From positions 2,302,084-2,366,083 of the forward strand of contig NZ_FKLA01000009.1 in the NCBI RefSeq assembly GCF_900078395.1: DNA of 64,000 nt. The letters run 5' to 3'. Origin of the DNA: Anaerotruncus rubiinfantis. GTDB taxonomy: Bacteria > Bacillota > Clostridia > Oscillospirales > Ruminococcaceae. A program made the position numbers and the translations under genes. The notes below the pieces were generated by a model, which saw only the letters and a list, made by a program, of their open reading frames with translations, was not told where the DNA came from and ran no database searches. This document shows, in pieces, positions 53,201 to 61,615 of this stretch. Every line of letters starts with the position of its first letter. The first letter of the stretch is position 1.

Positions 53201-55256
53201 TTCCTCCAGCCGCGCCAGAGCGCCCGGTGCGGCGCTTCATTTCATCAAGCGCATTTTGAATGGCGCTCAATGCTCCGTCATAATCGTATAGGATATCCCC
53301 AAACTTCTCTCTTGTAAAATCCGGGTCAATAGCGTTTAATCCCGCAATCTGTGCGGCGATTTCATTGATTAACTCTCTCTGGTCGCTAATAGAATCAATG
53401 TTTGGATGCGTTTTGGAGTATTTATCGATAATCAATTGCAGGACAGGGTTTATTTTCCCGTCTTTTATTACCCTAATTCCTCCATCTGTTATTGCTGTTT
53501 CTACAGCTTCGTGGATATCCGGATAAAGGAATTTTGAAGCATGTAACGCCTCATGGTTCCCCATGTTTTTCGGGGTAAATCCGTGATCGTTCTGTATCAA
53601 CACCCTTCCGGTTCCTATTGTAGAGCCTTCGCCCGTTTGGACAAAGCGTTCTCCATTACGAGCAATTACTGGTTCTCCACTAATAGTAGCAGGAACCCCA
53701 TATTCGCTTAAAATCTGCTGAGTTTCCTTTGCAATAGGGCTGATTTGAGCTTCGGGAACTTTTTTGATTCGATACTCTGTTTTTCCCGCGCGGATTATTT
53801 CTGTTTCGGCGGTATCAAGTTCCCATTTTCGTCGCAGAATTTCAGAATCGATTCCATCAGCTTGTCCGCCCGCTCTCGTTCTTCCGGTGTCAACTGCGGA
53901 GGATTGAGAAAGTCCTCCTTCTCCAAAATTACCGACAGATCCTTCGCTACGCGATCCTCTTTGTCCACTTAGATCACCTCCGCCTTGATTATACCCCGGC
54001 TTTGTCTCGGGCGCAACGCCAAATGGGTCTTTCAATTCATCCATTTTCCGGTTATACCAGTTTTCGCCGCCCGGTGCGTTCGACACTGCCGCCGCTTTGC
54101 CCATGCGCCAGAGCTTTCCAATGGTTTCAAGCCCGATATCCGTCCCCAGTCCCATTGCGGTATTGATCCCGAGATTCTTTGCAAAGTCCTGCGGGTTGTC
54201 CGTCTCCTGCGCCGCATAGATCACATCCAGCGGCAGGTCGGAAATTCTCCCCGCCGCAAGCCGGGAGATGACTTCTGCTGAAACCTTCCCGCCGAGCGCG
54301 GAGGATACCTTCCCGCCGAACCGTCCAAGCGCTTCTTGCAGCACCGGCATTCCCTCAACCATCTTTGCCGCCGTCCCGTACTTGATCGCTTCCCCCGCGA
54401 ATTGTCCCGCGCCATAGGCCAGCGGGTGCAGCTCTGTGGTCTGGGCAAACGGCTCATTATACCGCGCTCGCTGTTCAGGCGTGAATGGGATCATAACAGC
54501 CGGAAGGTCGGCCATAGACTTTACAAATCCGTTTGTCGCCGCAAACGGTACGCTCTGGCGCTGTAACGCCATCAGGTTTTCTTCGGCTTGTGAAATACTC
54601 TGCCGGGTAACAGGCTGTTCGCGTAAGCCCATATCCGCTTCAAGCTGTGCGTTCAGGTCGTTCATGAATTCTTCCGTGGCCACGCCAAACTCCCGCTGCG
54701 GAATCTGCGCAGACAGGTCTTTCGACAACTGCTTTTTAAAGTCTTTGGGCAATTGCGGAAGAATTTGTCTCTGCGCTCTTTGATTCGTCAGCATCGGGGT
54801 AATGAGGTTTAGCTGGTTCTGTCGCTGCTTTTCATAGTTCTGGCGGATCTGCCGGGCTTCATCAGGCGACGCAAAGATCATGGCATTTTCGTATTCTTTG
54901 CGGCTGTCCTGTGCCCGTTTCGCTGTGCCAGTCATTAACGTGGGCGTTGGTACAGTCTTGCCAAGGGTTCCAAACATCCCACGAGACTTTGCAAGATTTT
55001 GTGCCGGTTTCAGATCCTTCGACTGTGCATAGTCCAGCTTCTTAAAGCCGGCCATCTTCAGCTGATTCAGCACTGGCTTTTTGATACTCGAAGCGCTCCC
55101 ACCAGTTAAGGTGGGAGCTTTGAACATGCTTGCCGGTCGCTTCAAGGTTTCGTTGGAATACGGGAGAACCGTTGTCTTTTTGGTGTTTACGTTGTAAACC
55201 TTTACCTTATCCCTGTCATCCTCATATCTTCCCGTGGAAAGGTTGTAAATTTTCAT
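50202..55256 (-). CDS. Giant phage polyvalent/ejection-type protein with HExxH and LPD38-like domains
   Basis: A 1684-residue phage protein. The N-terminal 480 residues are linker-like and helical. Around residue 566 is NHEALHAS, an HExxH motif with a further His/Glu downstream, the mark of a zinc metallopeptidase-like domain (residues about 500-680). Residues about 780-900 are helical TPR-like. From about 985 (MLLNPRTLARNYLANVAML) to about 1350 (GDKPFMEKNFVDR) it matches the large polyvalent protein-associated LPD38 type. Such giants are thought to travel in the virion and be injected. GAGGTGA precedes the ATG. It is the last gene before the att-like site. Confidence 0.8.
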   Translation of the reverse strand: MKIYNLSTGRYEDDRDKVKVYNVNTKKTTVLPYSNETLKRPASMFKAPTLTGGSASSIKKPVLNQLKMAGFKKLDYAQSKDLKPAQNLAKSRGMFGTLGKTVPTPTLMTGTAKRAQDSRKEYENAMIFASPDEARQIRQNYEKQRQNQLNLITPMLTNQRAQRQILPQLPKDFKKQLSKDLSAQIPQREFGVATEEFMNDLNAQLEADMGLREQPVTRQSISQAEENLMALQRQSVPFAATNGFVKSMADLPAVMIPFTPEQRARYNEPFAQTTELHPLAYGAGQFAGEAIKYGTAAKMVEGMPVLQEALGRFGGKVSSALGGKVSAEVISRLAAGRISDLPLDVIYAAQETDNPQDFAKNLGINTAMGLGTDIGLETIGKLWRMGKAAAVSNAPGGENWYNRKMDELKDPFGVAPETKPGYNQGGGDLSGQRGSRSEGSVGNFGEGGLSQSSAVDTGRTRAGGQADGIDSEILRRKWELDTAETEIIRAGKTEYRIKKVPEAQISPIAKETQQILSEYGVPATISGEPVIARNGERFVQTGEGSTIGTGRVLIQNDHGFTPKNMGNHEALHASKFLYPDIHEAVETAITDGGIRVIKDGKINPVLQLIIDKYSKTHPNIDSISDQRELINEIAAQIAGLNAIDPDFTREKFGDILYDYDGALSAIQNALDEMKRRTGRSGAAGGNTRFTPLPEVKKPTLPPNDPMLQSRNWEKPKVDDSVFRLKNTLNEAEGLGGESVSAKVPKQKGGAAAAPVNEPEIPKGFKERGYAETIRTKTDLPDELKNEFVTNPEFYKQLSNKETLNRAQQAMQGDLQQAKAQFDALLARKDPAAVPLGNMLAKQYAEDGQKDAAVDVLRQMSARLTESGQFSQAAAIGLLKNDPDTALRYIQRQIDTMNAEGSKKYRRWKDFELSDGEMRRLAEIEPGDEAAIRAAFEEIGARISKEYPVTAMEKLTEFSHVMMLLNPRTLARNYLANVAMLPMQKTAAKVSALGQGAYHLVNPDYKPTQSFFVGEDSKKLAKEVYESIKGQLDDATVGKWENTLLNSRKDKDVFKMRKYSPTAAVNHFLPEDKQLGRSIMENIRRFTYDLLDKGDKPFMEKNFVDRLGSFIEARKIRNIADIPDDAISIATSEALKATFKDDNAITGMVQEVKRALNKAGGAGEVFMPFTKTPANITARALDFSPAGLLTLHRKYVKSGKDASVFIDELSKAVTGTAAIAVGYNLAKSGLITGTLSDNKRKAAFQKQQGMQAYSLKVGNRYISYDWAQPAATPLLIGAVLYDGVQKQKEGGDFDLAEDWPELVLKSVYASGDAILNQSVFQNVKDALGGYGSPTENVVMEVVEWPQRLVPSAFGAAARAIDPTVRSTFSKGDPLKTQLDAMRAKIPGLSKDLPASYDTWGNPITREGGGLYRAVQQFAAPWNTGNVGKTPLDKEVMRLYDALGDESILPRKAEYSITYDGKTKDLTNREYSEYQKRIGQESYEIVGDLFDLEAYRAAPDEMKAQMLKDAYDYANAFAKADIVGHKPDDWMLEAYEAAKRDIEVADFIAQRKVYNSLKSTGDSTKTEQYGAMLAEDQRYDEKQKELLFSSITNSSKLRDFSNMEAFEVSLLSDSQQEAYKNLKNQMSLDQFQRYESLMEGVESTKKNGKTVNGSLKENRRRTLVNAGMTDKAAKEFLTVRYGYKWD

Positions 55257-55265
55257 TCCGTCACC

Positions 55266-56981
55266 TCATCGGTTCAGATAAGCATTCCAGTCCAAACCGT
55301 CTAATAGTGTCCCCTGGTTCATTGCGTGCCGCTGCGCTTCTAAGGCGGTCATCCCGCCGGAATTGTAAAGATCCCCGATTGTCTGTAAACTCATTGGTTT
55401 CGCGAGATACGTCCCATATTGATCATATCTGGGGTCTGCTGCCTGTTCGGTTTGTCCTCCTGAAACGGATTTCGATACACTATTTGCAGCATTCAGAGCC
55501 GCTAGCTGTTTCGCCTTCTCAATTTCGAGCTGGCTCTGGTAAGCTGCCATTTGCATTTGCTGGTCATATTGCGCCTGCTGCTGTTGGAGCTGCAAGAGGG
55601 CGTTGGCCATCATCTGCGCATACTGGCTTGCGTTCTGCGCCACGGCAAGGTTTCCATTGTCCCGCGCGTTGGCAATATTCAGATCAAGGTTTGCGATATT
55701 CTGGTCGTACACCCCGCGCAGATTGTTCAAGCTGTTTCCATAGTTGGTTTCAAGAGCAAGGTTCGCGCTTTCGGACGCGCCTCCCCCAAGGCCCATTGCT
55801 GCCATCTGCTGCGGAAGGTTCTTGCGGGAAAGTTCTTTTGCAAGGTAAGCCTGCTGTGCGCTGTCCTGGTACTGGCTGTCCAGCGTCCCGCGCTGTGCTT
55901 CCAGTTGCCGGATTGCCTGATTGGTCTGCGCCATCAGGCGGTCAGCATCCGCTTCTTCCGCTTCCCTAAGTGCTGCCCTGTATTGGCTCATAATATCACC
56001 GTATCCTGTCATAGGATTCGCCTTTCCTTTGCTGTCATAGCCCGCCGGATAGTTCGTTGCGCCGTTCGCGCTGCCGTCCCATTTCCCCGCAATCCTCCCC
56101 TGTGCAAGTAAAGAATCATACGCCGCCTGGTTGAAGCTCCCGCTTCCCCATATCGCCTGATATTCCGGGCTGTCAATCGGGAGCGCTCCGCCGCTCATGC
56201 CCCGGCCCGCGACGAGATTGTCATAAACCCAGTTGTATTCGTCCGAACCGTAGGGGTAACGGTAATCACTGTTGCCAAAGTCTGTACCGTAGTTCCAGTC
56301 GACATAGGCTTTTGCACTGTCCGAAATCTGCGAACGGTTCTTCGCGGTATTCGGCGCTACGTAGTCGAGCGAATAATAATCCTTGTCCGGGTTACGGCTT
56401 ATGTAGGAAAGCCCAACCATCGCACCGTTCTTTAGCCGCGCAACCGGGTCTTTTCCCGTTCCGGTTCTCGCGCCGGTATACTCGTAGCCCTCTTTTCCGG
56501 TTCCCCACTCGCCCTTCTCATTTTTGAAAACCGTGTATCCGTTGTATCCGCCTTTGTTATTCGCTGCGTTCTTACTGTTCCCGGAGTTGTCAATATAAGA
56601 TCCGGCAACCTGCGTTTTTTGGGTATATCCTCCCTTGCCGGAGCTTCCGCCGGAAGAACCACTGTTGTATTTGTTATATACGTTCTGCCCGTACTTGTCA
56701 TCCATGCTGTACCAGCCGCCATTCGCGCCCTGTACATAGGTCTTGCCGCGCTCGGTTTTGGTCTGTCCCGGATTGACTCCAGGTTTAGACGACTTTGAGC
56801 TGCTGGAGGAGCTGGATTTTGACGAGTTGGACTTGTTCCCGGAAGAACTGCTCTTGCTGGAAGAACTGCTCGACCATTTTTTCCCGGAATCACTGTCCGC
56901 GCTTACCCATAGGCCGCTGGAAGTCTGAACATAACTTTTTCCGCCCTCGGTTTTGGTATTGCCCGCTTTTCCCTTCGCCAT
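55266..56981 (-). CDS. Phage virion protein with Gly/Ser repeats and coiled coil
   Basis: A 571-residue protein. Two copies of a 30-residue motif (KTEGGKSYVQTSSGLWVS near residue 11; KTERGKTYVQGANGGWYS near 75) are separated by Ser/Lys-rich low-complexity segments. The middle has several Tyr/Gly-rich repeats. Residues about 340-530 form a Gln/Ala-rich coiled coil (QQQQAQYDQQMQMAAYQSQ), like internal virion or needle proteins of short-tailed phages. It lies ten bases upstream of the 1684-residue gene and is probably ejected with it. The start has GGGGTGAT just upstream. The exact role is inference. Confidence 0.7.
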   Translation of the reverse strand: MAKGKAGNTKTEGGKSYVQTSSGLWVSADSDSGKKWSSSSSSKSSSSGNKSNSSKSSSSSSSKSSKPGVNPGQTKTERGKTYVQGANGGWYSMDDKYGQNVYNKYNSGSSGGSSGKGGYTQKTQVAGSYIDNSGNSKNAANNKGGYNGYTVFKNEKGEWGTGKEGYEYTGARTGTGKDPVARLKNGAMVGLSYISRNPDKDYYSLDYVAPNTAKNRSQISDSAKAYVDWNYGTDFGNSDYRYPYGSDEYNWVYDNLVAGRGMSGGALPIDSPEYQAIWGSGSFNQAAYDSLLAQGRIAGKWDGSANGATNYPAGYDSKGKANPMTGYGDIMSQYRAALREAEEADADRLMAQTNQAIRQLEAQRGTLDSQYQDSAQQAYLAKELSRKNLPQQMAAMGLGGGASESANLALETNYGNSLNNLRGVYDQNIANLDLNIANARDNGNLAVAQNASQYAQMMANALLQLQQQQAQYDQQMQMAAYQSQLEIEKAKQLAALNAANSVSKSVSGGQTEQAADPRYDQYGTYLAKPMSLQTIGDLYNSGGMTALEAQRHAMNQGTLLDGLDWNAYLNR

Positions 56982-56991
56982 GATATCACCC

Positions 56992-57294
56992 CTATTTCAT
57001 CATCATTGCCACCAGCGCCCCCACAAGCATGCCTGACAGGGTGGATACTGCGCTGGTGAAGATTGTCCTTGTCATGCTGTTCCAGCGTTCCCCCGGCTGC
57101 TTCTCGAGCGCTGTGAGCCTGTCCCCCTGCTTCATCTGTTCCGACGCCATCCGTTCCATGTTCGCCGCCAGCAGCTTCACCGAGGTTGTCAGCTCCTGCA
57201 AGGTGTCCGCCCGCTTTTCAAGGTCGTCTATCCGATGGGAATTAGACTTTCCCCGCTGGTCTACTTCGGCCAGTCTTACCGCCAAATCATCCAT
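56992..57294 (-). CDS. XhlA-like holin-associated protein
   Basis: A 100-residue protein: coiled coil (residues 1-75, LEKRADTLQELTTSVKLLA) followed by one membrane helix at the C-terminus (FTSAVSTLSGMLVGALVAMM), the layout of XhlA hemolysin-like proteins that assist phage lysis. It lies directly downstream of the endolysin, within four bases. GGGGGT precedes the ATG. Confidence 0.8.
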   Translation of the reverse strand: MDDLAVRLAEVDQRGKSNSHRIDDLEKRADTLQELTTSVKLLAANMERMASEQMKQGDRLTALEKQPGERWNSMTRTIFTSAVSTLSGMLVGALVAMMMK

Positions 57295-57298
57295 CCTG

Positions 57299-58084
57299 TT
57301 ACCCCCTGTATTTGCTGATCACCGCCTGTATATCGGCTATCAGCCCGTCATATTTCGTTTGCAAAGCGTCCCGCTCGGCCACTACGGAATCGTATTCACC
57401 GCGCGGCACCATCTCGCCAGACGGCTCCTGCGCGCCCCATCCGTTGAGGCCGTTCGCCTTGATGATCGCCGGGTAATCCCGGTAGCAGTCGTTGAGGTCA
57501 ACCGGTACGCTGATCCCCGGGCAGCGGCCCACGAACCCCGGCACATCTCCGTGGTGCTGCCACATCCCATAAGCCCCGCCATAGGTGCATTTTGCCGCGT
57601 ACTGCGCCACCCACTTATCGTAGTTTTTGAGCTTGTCCGCATTTACCCAATGTTCCAACCAGTCCTTTGAGGCATAGAGTCCCGCATAGTATCCGGCCTG
57701 TTCGAGCGTTTGCAGGAACGCCGCCGCCATATCGGTGCGGGTCTGTTTGCCCTGATTCAGCCCCCACTGGCCGCAGGGCGAAGCATATTCCTGATCCATA
57801 TAGACCGGATAGGTTGGCCTCAGCTTCCCGAGTGCCGCCACAAAAACCTCCGCCTCCCGTCTGGCCTCGTCCACCGTCACCGCGTCGCTCCACCAGTACG
57901 CGCCCCAGTCGAGACCGGCGGCGAGCACAGCGGGCAGGTACTTCCCCCGGAAGGTCTGGAATTCCCGCAGGCCCTGTCCCGCCTTGATGATGACGTAGGA
58001 GTATCCCGCCGCCCTGACCTTCGCAAAGTCGATCTCGCCCTGATGGGAGGAAATATCGATCCCGCGCGCCACAACGTCAGCCAT
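57299..58084 (-). CDS. GH25 endolysin (lysozyme)
   Basis: A 261-residue glycoside hydrolase family 25 muramidase. The domain starts RGIDISSHQGEIDF, where the Asp is catalytic, and has the YPVYMDQE acid pair on a later strand plus the MWQHHGDVPG end. A coiled tail of about 50 residues (SVVAERDALQTKYDGL) follows, without obvious binding repeats. The ATG at 58084 overlaps the holin stop by eight bases, so both are made together. Lyses the host wall at the end of infection. Confidence 0.93.
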   Translation of the reverse strand: MADVVARGIDISSHQGEIDFAKVRAAGYSYVIIKAGQGLREFQTFRGKYLPAVLAAGLDWGAYWWSDAVTVDEARREAEVFVAALGKLRPTYPVYMDQEYASPCGQWGLNQGKQTRTDMAAAFLQTLEQAGYYAGLYASKDWLEHWVNADKLKNYDKWVAQYAAKCTYGGAYGMWQHHGDVPGFVGRCPGISVPVDLNDCYRDYPAIIKANGLNGWGAQEPSGEMVPRGEYDSVVAERDALQTKYDGLIADIQAVISKYRG

Positions 58085-58370
58085 TGCCGCCACCAATCCG
58101 CTTGATCCCATCGTAGGCGCCGCTGGCCGCCGTGGCGATCAGCACAGCGTTAAGCAGGTCAAGCGCCGCCATCGACGGCGTGAGCGCCCCCGTGAAGCCC
58201 TGCGCCGCCAGCAGCACCACAAGGGCCACAAGGTAGGCAAGCAGCTGCGTCGGGATATGTACGAGACTGTCCAGCCAGTTCTTAATAAACTGGGTGATTA
58301 CACCGGTGCAGGCCATGCACCCCGCAAAGGTTGCGATATATTCCCATGTGAAAAACTCTTTAAAATCCAC
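58077..58370 (-). CDS. Phage holin
   Basis: A 97-residue membrane protein with two or three hydrophobic segments (ATFAGCMACTGVITQFI; LLAYLVALVVLLAAQGF; LLNAVLIATAASGAYDGI) and a short polar tail. GTG start with a perfect AAGGAGG. It overlaps the endolysin start. Together these features mark a holin that opens the membrane for the endolysin. Confidence 0.85.
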   Translation of the reverse strand: MDFKEFFTWEYIATFAGCMACTGVITQFIKNWLDSLVHIPTQLLAYLVALVVLLAAQGFTGALTPSMAALDLLNAVLIATAASGAYDGIKRIGGGNG

Positions 58371-58381
58371 TCTGTTCCTCC

Positions 58382-58864
58382 TTATACAGTCTCGGGTGTG
58401 TAAAGTGTAAAATACTGCCCCACCAGCTCATGCGGCAGATATTGTAGGGTAATCTTTTCGCCCGGAGCCGCCCCGCTGCGCTCGCAGAGATAGATGTTGC
58501 CATCCTCGCCGTCGAGGTAGTACAGACCGTAGGTATACTCCATGCCGCGTGCTGCCGGGATGGGATCGTCCACAGTCCCCGCGTGCGTCTCGTCGATCAC
58601 CGTCCAGAGGGCGGGAGTCGCGTCAGGCTCCCAGCTCTCCTGCGAGGTATGCGGGGCCGTACACTTATAGAGCCTGTCCGGGTGTGTGCGTCCGCGCACC
58701 TTACTCTGAGGATGCTCGCCCGTCCCGTCATAGTAATTGACCGCATCCGGCGACCAGACCGGATAAAGGCTCGGCTCCTTGACGGCGACCTCCGGCGGAG
58801 CGTACACAGTCGTTGCCTCTATCTTTGCGCGGTACTCCCGCGCCTGCTCGATTGTGGTAATCAT
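58382..58864 (-). CDS. Phage protein with carbohydrate-binding-like module
   Basis: A 160-residue protein. The middle, GRTHPDRLYKCTAPHTSQES followed by WEPDATPALWTVI, is the CBM5/12 (chitin-binding-like) pattern with three aromatic residues that could bind sugar. The ends are short and acidic. It overlaps the 83-residue gene by four bases (ATGA). Position between fibres and holin suggests a virion-surface or fibre-linked role in wall recognition. Confidence 0.75.
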   Translation of the reverse strand: MITTIEQAREYRAKIEATTVYAPPEVAVKEPSLYPVWSPDAVNYYDGTGEHPQSKVRGRTHPDRLYKCTAPHTSQESWEPDATPALWTVIDETHAGTVDDPIPAARGMEYTYGLYYLDGEDGNIYLCERSGAAPGEKITLQYLPHELVGQYFTLYTPETV

Positions 58865-59112
58865 ACCGTATCGCCTCCCGTGATAATCTCATTGATCTGT
58901 TGCTGCGTCTCGAGCTGCGCTTGCAGATCGGCTATCTGCGGGTCAACCGCTCCCGCCCGGATCGCGTTGGCCTGTTCCTGCGTGATTGCGCCCAGGGCGA
59001 CATAATTGCGGGTCAGGTAAACGCTGCCTGTCTCTGCCCCGGTCCCGTCCAGTTGATCATCCCGCACACCGCCATCTGCGTAGCGCTGTGCGATATCGTC
59101 ATATTTGCTCAT
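58861..59112 (-). CDS. Small phage protein (83 residues)
   Basis: A soluble protein starting MSKYDDIAQRYADGGVRDDQL, with a short coiled coil at the end (IADLQAQLETQQQINEI). It resembles XkdX-type small tail-associated proteins in size and place but has no decisive motif. GGAGG precedes the ATG; it overlaps its upstream neighbour by 14 bases. Confidence 0.7.
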   Translation of the reverse strand: MSKYDDIAQRYADGGVRDDQLDGTGAETGSVYLTRNYVALGAITQEQANAIRAGAVDPQIADLQAQLETQQQINEIITGGDTV

Positions 59113-59509
59113 TGCTCTGCACCTCCAATAGCTGTAAATCCAGATCGGTTGCCCGCTGTTCGGCCTCCATGCGGGCTAAATCTGCGTCGGTGTATCGCTG
59201 TTCCGCGTCCACGGCCCGCGCCTGATAGTATGCCGGGTTATCCCCGGTGCTGCGGCTGCGCAGGCGGATTTTTGCCCACGTCCTGCCGTCCATGTCCGCG
59301 ATGTCGTAACAGATGCGCGGGATGTACCGGCTTATGGTGGTTTCCTGCTCGTCGCGGATTTCCCGGGCGGGATCGAGCAGGGCACGGATTGCGTCGTGAT
59401 CTGTGGCCGGGAATGCAAGGATGAGTATCTCCTCGCTTTGGTCATTGATTCGCGCCATTGTGACAGACGCGATTGTGTCTGGGTATTGCGTGTTGTCTAT
59501 GTAGATCAT
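59099..59509 (-). CDS. Hypothetical phage protein (136 residues)
   Basis: A soluble protein with a beta-rich first half (IYIDNTQYPDTIASVTMARI) and a charged helical tail (YQARAVDAEQRYTDADLARM). AAGGAGG precedes the ATG. Overlaps the 83-residue gene by 14 bases, ten bases after the fibre paralogue. Such proteins occur between fibre and lysis genes in clostridial phages. Function unknown. Confidence 0.7.
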   Translation of the reverse strand: MIYIDNTQYPDTIASVTMARINDQSEEILILAFPATDHDAIRALLDPAREIRDEQETTISRYIPRICYDIADMDGRTWAKIRLRSRSTGDNPAYYQARAVDAEQRYTDADLARMEAEQRATDLDLQLLEVQSNEQI

Positions 59510-59518
59510 GTTGCCTCC

Positions 59519-60556
59519 TTAAAGTGGGCTATATGAGCCGTCGGGGTTAGGTTCGGGGTTGAGGCGGAAATCTGGCGGGAGAATGAGAGCAGGTCTAGAT
59601 CCGCGAGCGGTAGAACTTAAACCCGATGAGTTTAATGTTCCAGTTGTACTTATTAACCAATGCCCAGTTAGACTTTGAAGGCCCGACCTTAAATTCCAAA
59701 GGTCAGCCGTTCCGTTAAATAAACCAATTCTTTTTGTGCTTACCACGCTATTTCCCGTCAAATCAAAGTAATCTAATTTCGCACCATCTCTTAAAGGATC
59801 TGTCGAATTATAGTTAAATCCAACCTCAATTGCTGACAACCAAAATAGCCTACACGATACGCCTTCTTCACCAAATTTAACTACACCAGGCTTAGCATTA
59901 CCAGCGACATACGGAATTTTTATTTGTTTAATGCTGGTCTGAATATTCGGATCAAACAGTCCAAAATACGTTGTATTTAAATAAGATAAGCTTGTTGTAA
60001 GCGAGTAATCGCCTTTTTCATTTGTGGTCCAGGCGATCTGATTATAAATATCTTTTATCAGCAACCATGCCCCGTTACAGCTTGCATCATACATCGTTGT
60101 ATCTGGATTTCCCTGATGTACAACCAAATGATTATATGGCACGCCACCGAGATTTAGCTTGACCTCTGACCCCACCGCCAAGGTGCTAATCGCTATCCCC
60201 GCCATAGGCGTACACACTCCATAGGCCATAGGGCTTGTCTGCCAACCGTAGGTACAGCGGATAAATACCCGCACATGGTGGACTACACCATTTGTAAGTC
60301 CCGACAGGACACACGATAGCGTCCCCGTCCCCGGCATTACCACGACCGACACGCCGTCCGATGGGCCGCTGGGCATGTGGGTGTTGGCAGTCACGACGTA
60401 GTATTTGACCAGTGAGGCGTATGCCGCGTCCACCGCGCTAAAGGTTGCGTCTATTTTGCCGTCCCCGCCTTTGAGCGTGAGGTTCTCCACCTGCGGCGCA
60501 AGGTCGCGGGTGTTAATCCCGCCAAAGGATAGGGCCTTGCCTTTTATGTCTGACAT
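59519..60556 (-). CDS. Phage receptor-binding/tail fibre protein, DUF6273-like (copy B)
   Basis: A 345-residue protein. Residues 1 to about 125 are fibronectin III-like beta strands (TFSAVDAAYASLVKYYVVTA). A near-invariant core (ISTLAVGSEVKLNLGGVPY, then NHLVVHQGNPD) follows, then a DUF6273-like C-terminus with WNLRSGLQS, SRPALILPPDF and the end PEPNPDGSYSPL. It is paralogous to the next gene upstream: the core is almost the same at the DNA level, while the C-terminal surface differs. A perfect AAGGAGG site precedes the ATG. Probably binds a host surface sugar or protein. Confidence 0.82.
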   Translation of the reverse strand: MSDIKGKALSFGGINTRDLAPQVENLTLKGGDGKIDATFSAVDAAYASLVKYYVVTANTHMPSGPSDGVSVVVMPGTGTLSCVLSGLTNGVVHHVRVFIRCTYGWQTSPMAYGVCTPMAGIAISTLAVGSEVKLNLGGVPYNHLVVHQGNPDTTMYDASCNGAWLLIKDIYNQIAWTTNEKGDYSLTTSLSYLNTTYFGLFDPNIQTSIKQIKIPYVAGNAKPGVVKFGEEGVSCRLFWLSAIEVGFNYNSTDPLRDGAKLDYFDLTGNSVVSTKRIGLFNGTADLWNLRSGLQSLTGHWLISTTGTLNSSGLSSTARGSRPALILPPDFRLNPEPNPDGSYSPL

Positions 60557-60568
60557 GGGATCACCTCC

Positions 60569-61615
60569 TTATGCTGTGAGCGGGCTATAGCTGCCGTCCG
60601 GGTTGGGTTCTGGGGCGAGGAGAAAATCTGACGGAAAAATAATTATGGAACGAACTCCAATTACACTTGTTCTGTCTGTGCTGGCAAGACTGCCATTCTC
60701 AGCAGGTGCAACTGGGCGAGAATAATCGGAATTGGAACTTCTTGTCCACCACATAGTTTTAACCCCATTAAAGTAGGCTACCCTTTTCTGCCTTGCAACT
60801 TCACTAGATCCTGATAAAAAATAATTTAGCTTTTTTCCATCCAATGATATGTTCCATTCGCTACTATTTAGCCCTAGCTCAAATGAGGCTGGCAAAAAAA
60901 CCTTTGTAAGTAACCCGTTTTCACCTGAATTAACCGATGTTTGGGACAAGCTCCTTGCGTATGGAATTTTAACCTGCTTAATGGCGTTCTGAATTCCACT
61001 ATTAAACAGCCCCAAATAGGTGGTATTAAGGTATTCGTGAACCGCACTTTTTGCATAATTGGTGGCAGAAAGGTCTCCCCATGCTCTTTTTTCGTAGATA
61101 TCTTTAATCATGCACCATGCTCCGTCACAACTCGCGTCGTACAGCGTCGCGTCCGGATTCCCCTGATGTACAACCAAATGATTATATGGCACGCCACCGA
61201 GATTTAGCTTGACCTCTGACCCCACCGCCAAAGTGCTAATCGCGATCCCCGCCACCGGCGTAGCCGTCCCCACCGCGTCCACGCTGGTCTGCCAGCCATT
61301 CTCACCTCTCACATAGAGCCGCACATAATACTGCACCCCATTGGTAAGCCCCTCGATGCTCGCGGAGATAACCGCATCCCCGATTGCCCCGACCTGCACG
61401 TCCTTAATCTGTACGCCGTCCATTGGGGAGGTCGGCGCACTGCCGGGTTTTGCAATGAGCCGGTAATACTGCCCGAGATACAGCCACTGTGAGGTGATCC
61501 CGGTAAAGGTGCAGTCGATCCTGCCGTTACCGCCCTTTAAGGTCAAATTAAGCCCCTGCGGTGGGATCGTCTTTGTACTGATCCCGCCCGCGCCTAGTTC
61601 TTCGCCGTAGATCAC
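60569..61615 (-). CDS. Phage receptor-binding/tail fibre protein, DUF6273-like (copy A)
   Basis: A 348-residue paralogue of the gene at 59519. The order is the same: beta-sandwich N-terminus, conserved core ISTLAVGSEVKLNLGGVPY, then a DUF6273-like end with WWTRSSNSDYSRP, VIGVRSIIIFPSDF and PNPDGSYSPLTA. About 85 bases around the core are nearly identical in both genes while the C-terminal recognition parts differ strongly. GTG start, four-base overlap with the fibre gene upstream, GGAGGT site. Confidence 0.82.
   Translation of the reverse strand: MIYGEELGAGGISTKTIPPQGLNLTLKGGNGRIDCTFTGITSQWLYLGQYYRLIAKPGSAPTSPMDGVQIKDVQVGAIGDAVISASIEGLTNGVQYYVRLYVRGENGWQTSVDAVGTATPVAGIAISTLAVGSEVKLNLGGVPYNHLVVHQGNPDATLYDASCDGAWCMIKDIYEKRAWGDLSATNYAKSAVHEYLNTTYLGLFNSGIQNAIKQVKIPYARSLSQTSVNSGENGLLTKVFLPASFELGLNSSEWNISLDGKKLNYFLSGSSEVARQKRVAYFNGVKTMWWTRSSNSDYSRPVAPAENGSLASTDRTSVIGVRSIIIFPSDFLLAPEPNPDGSYSPLTA

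Noticed and set aside
59519..61615. Diversity-generating retroelement target
   Set aside because: The tips vary, but no reverse transcriptase or template repeat is visible in the window.
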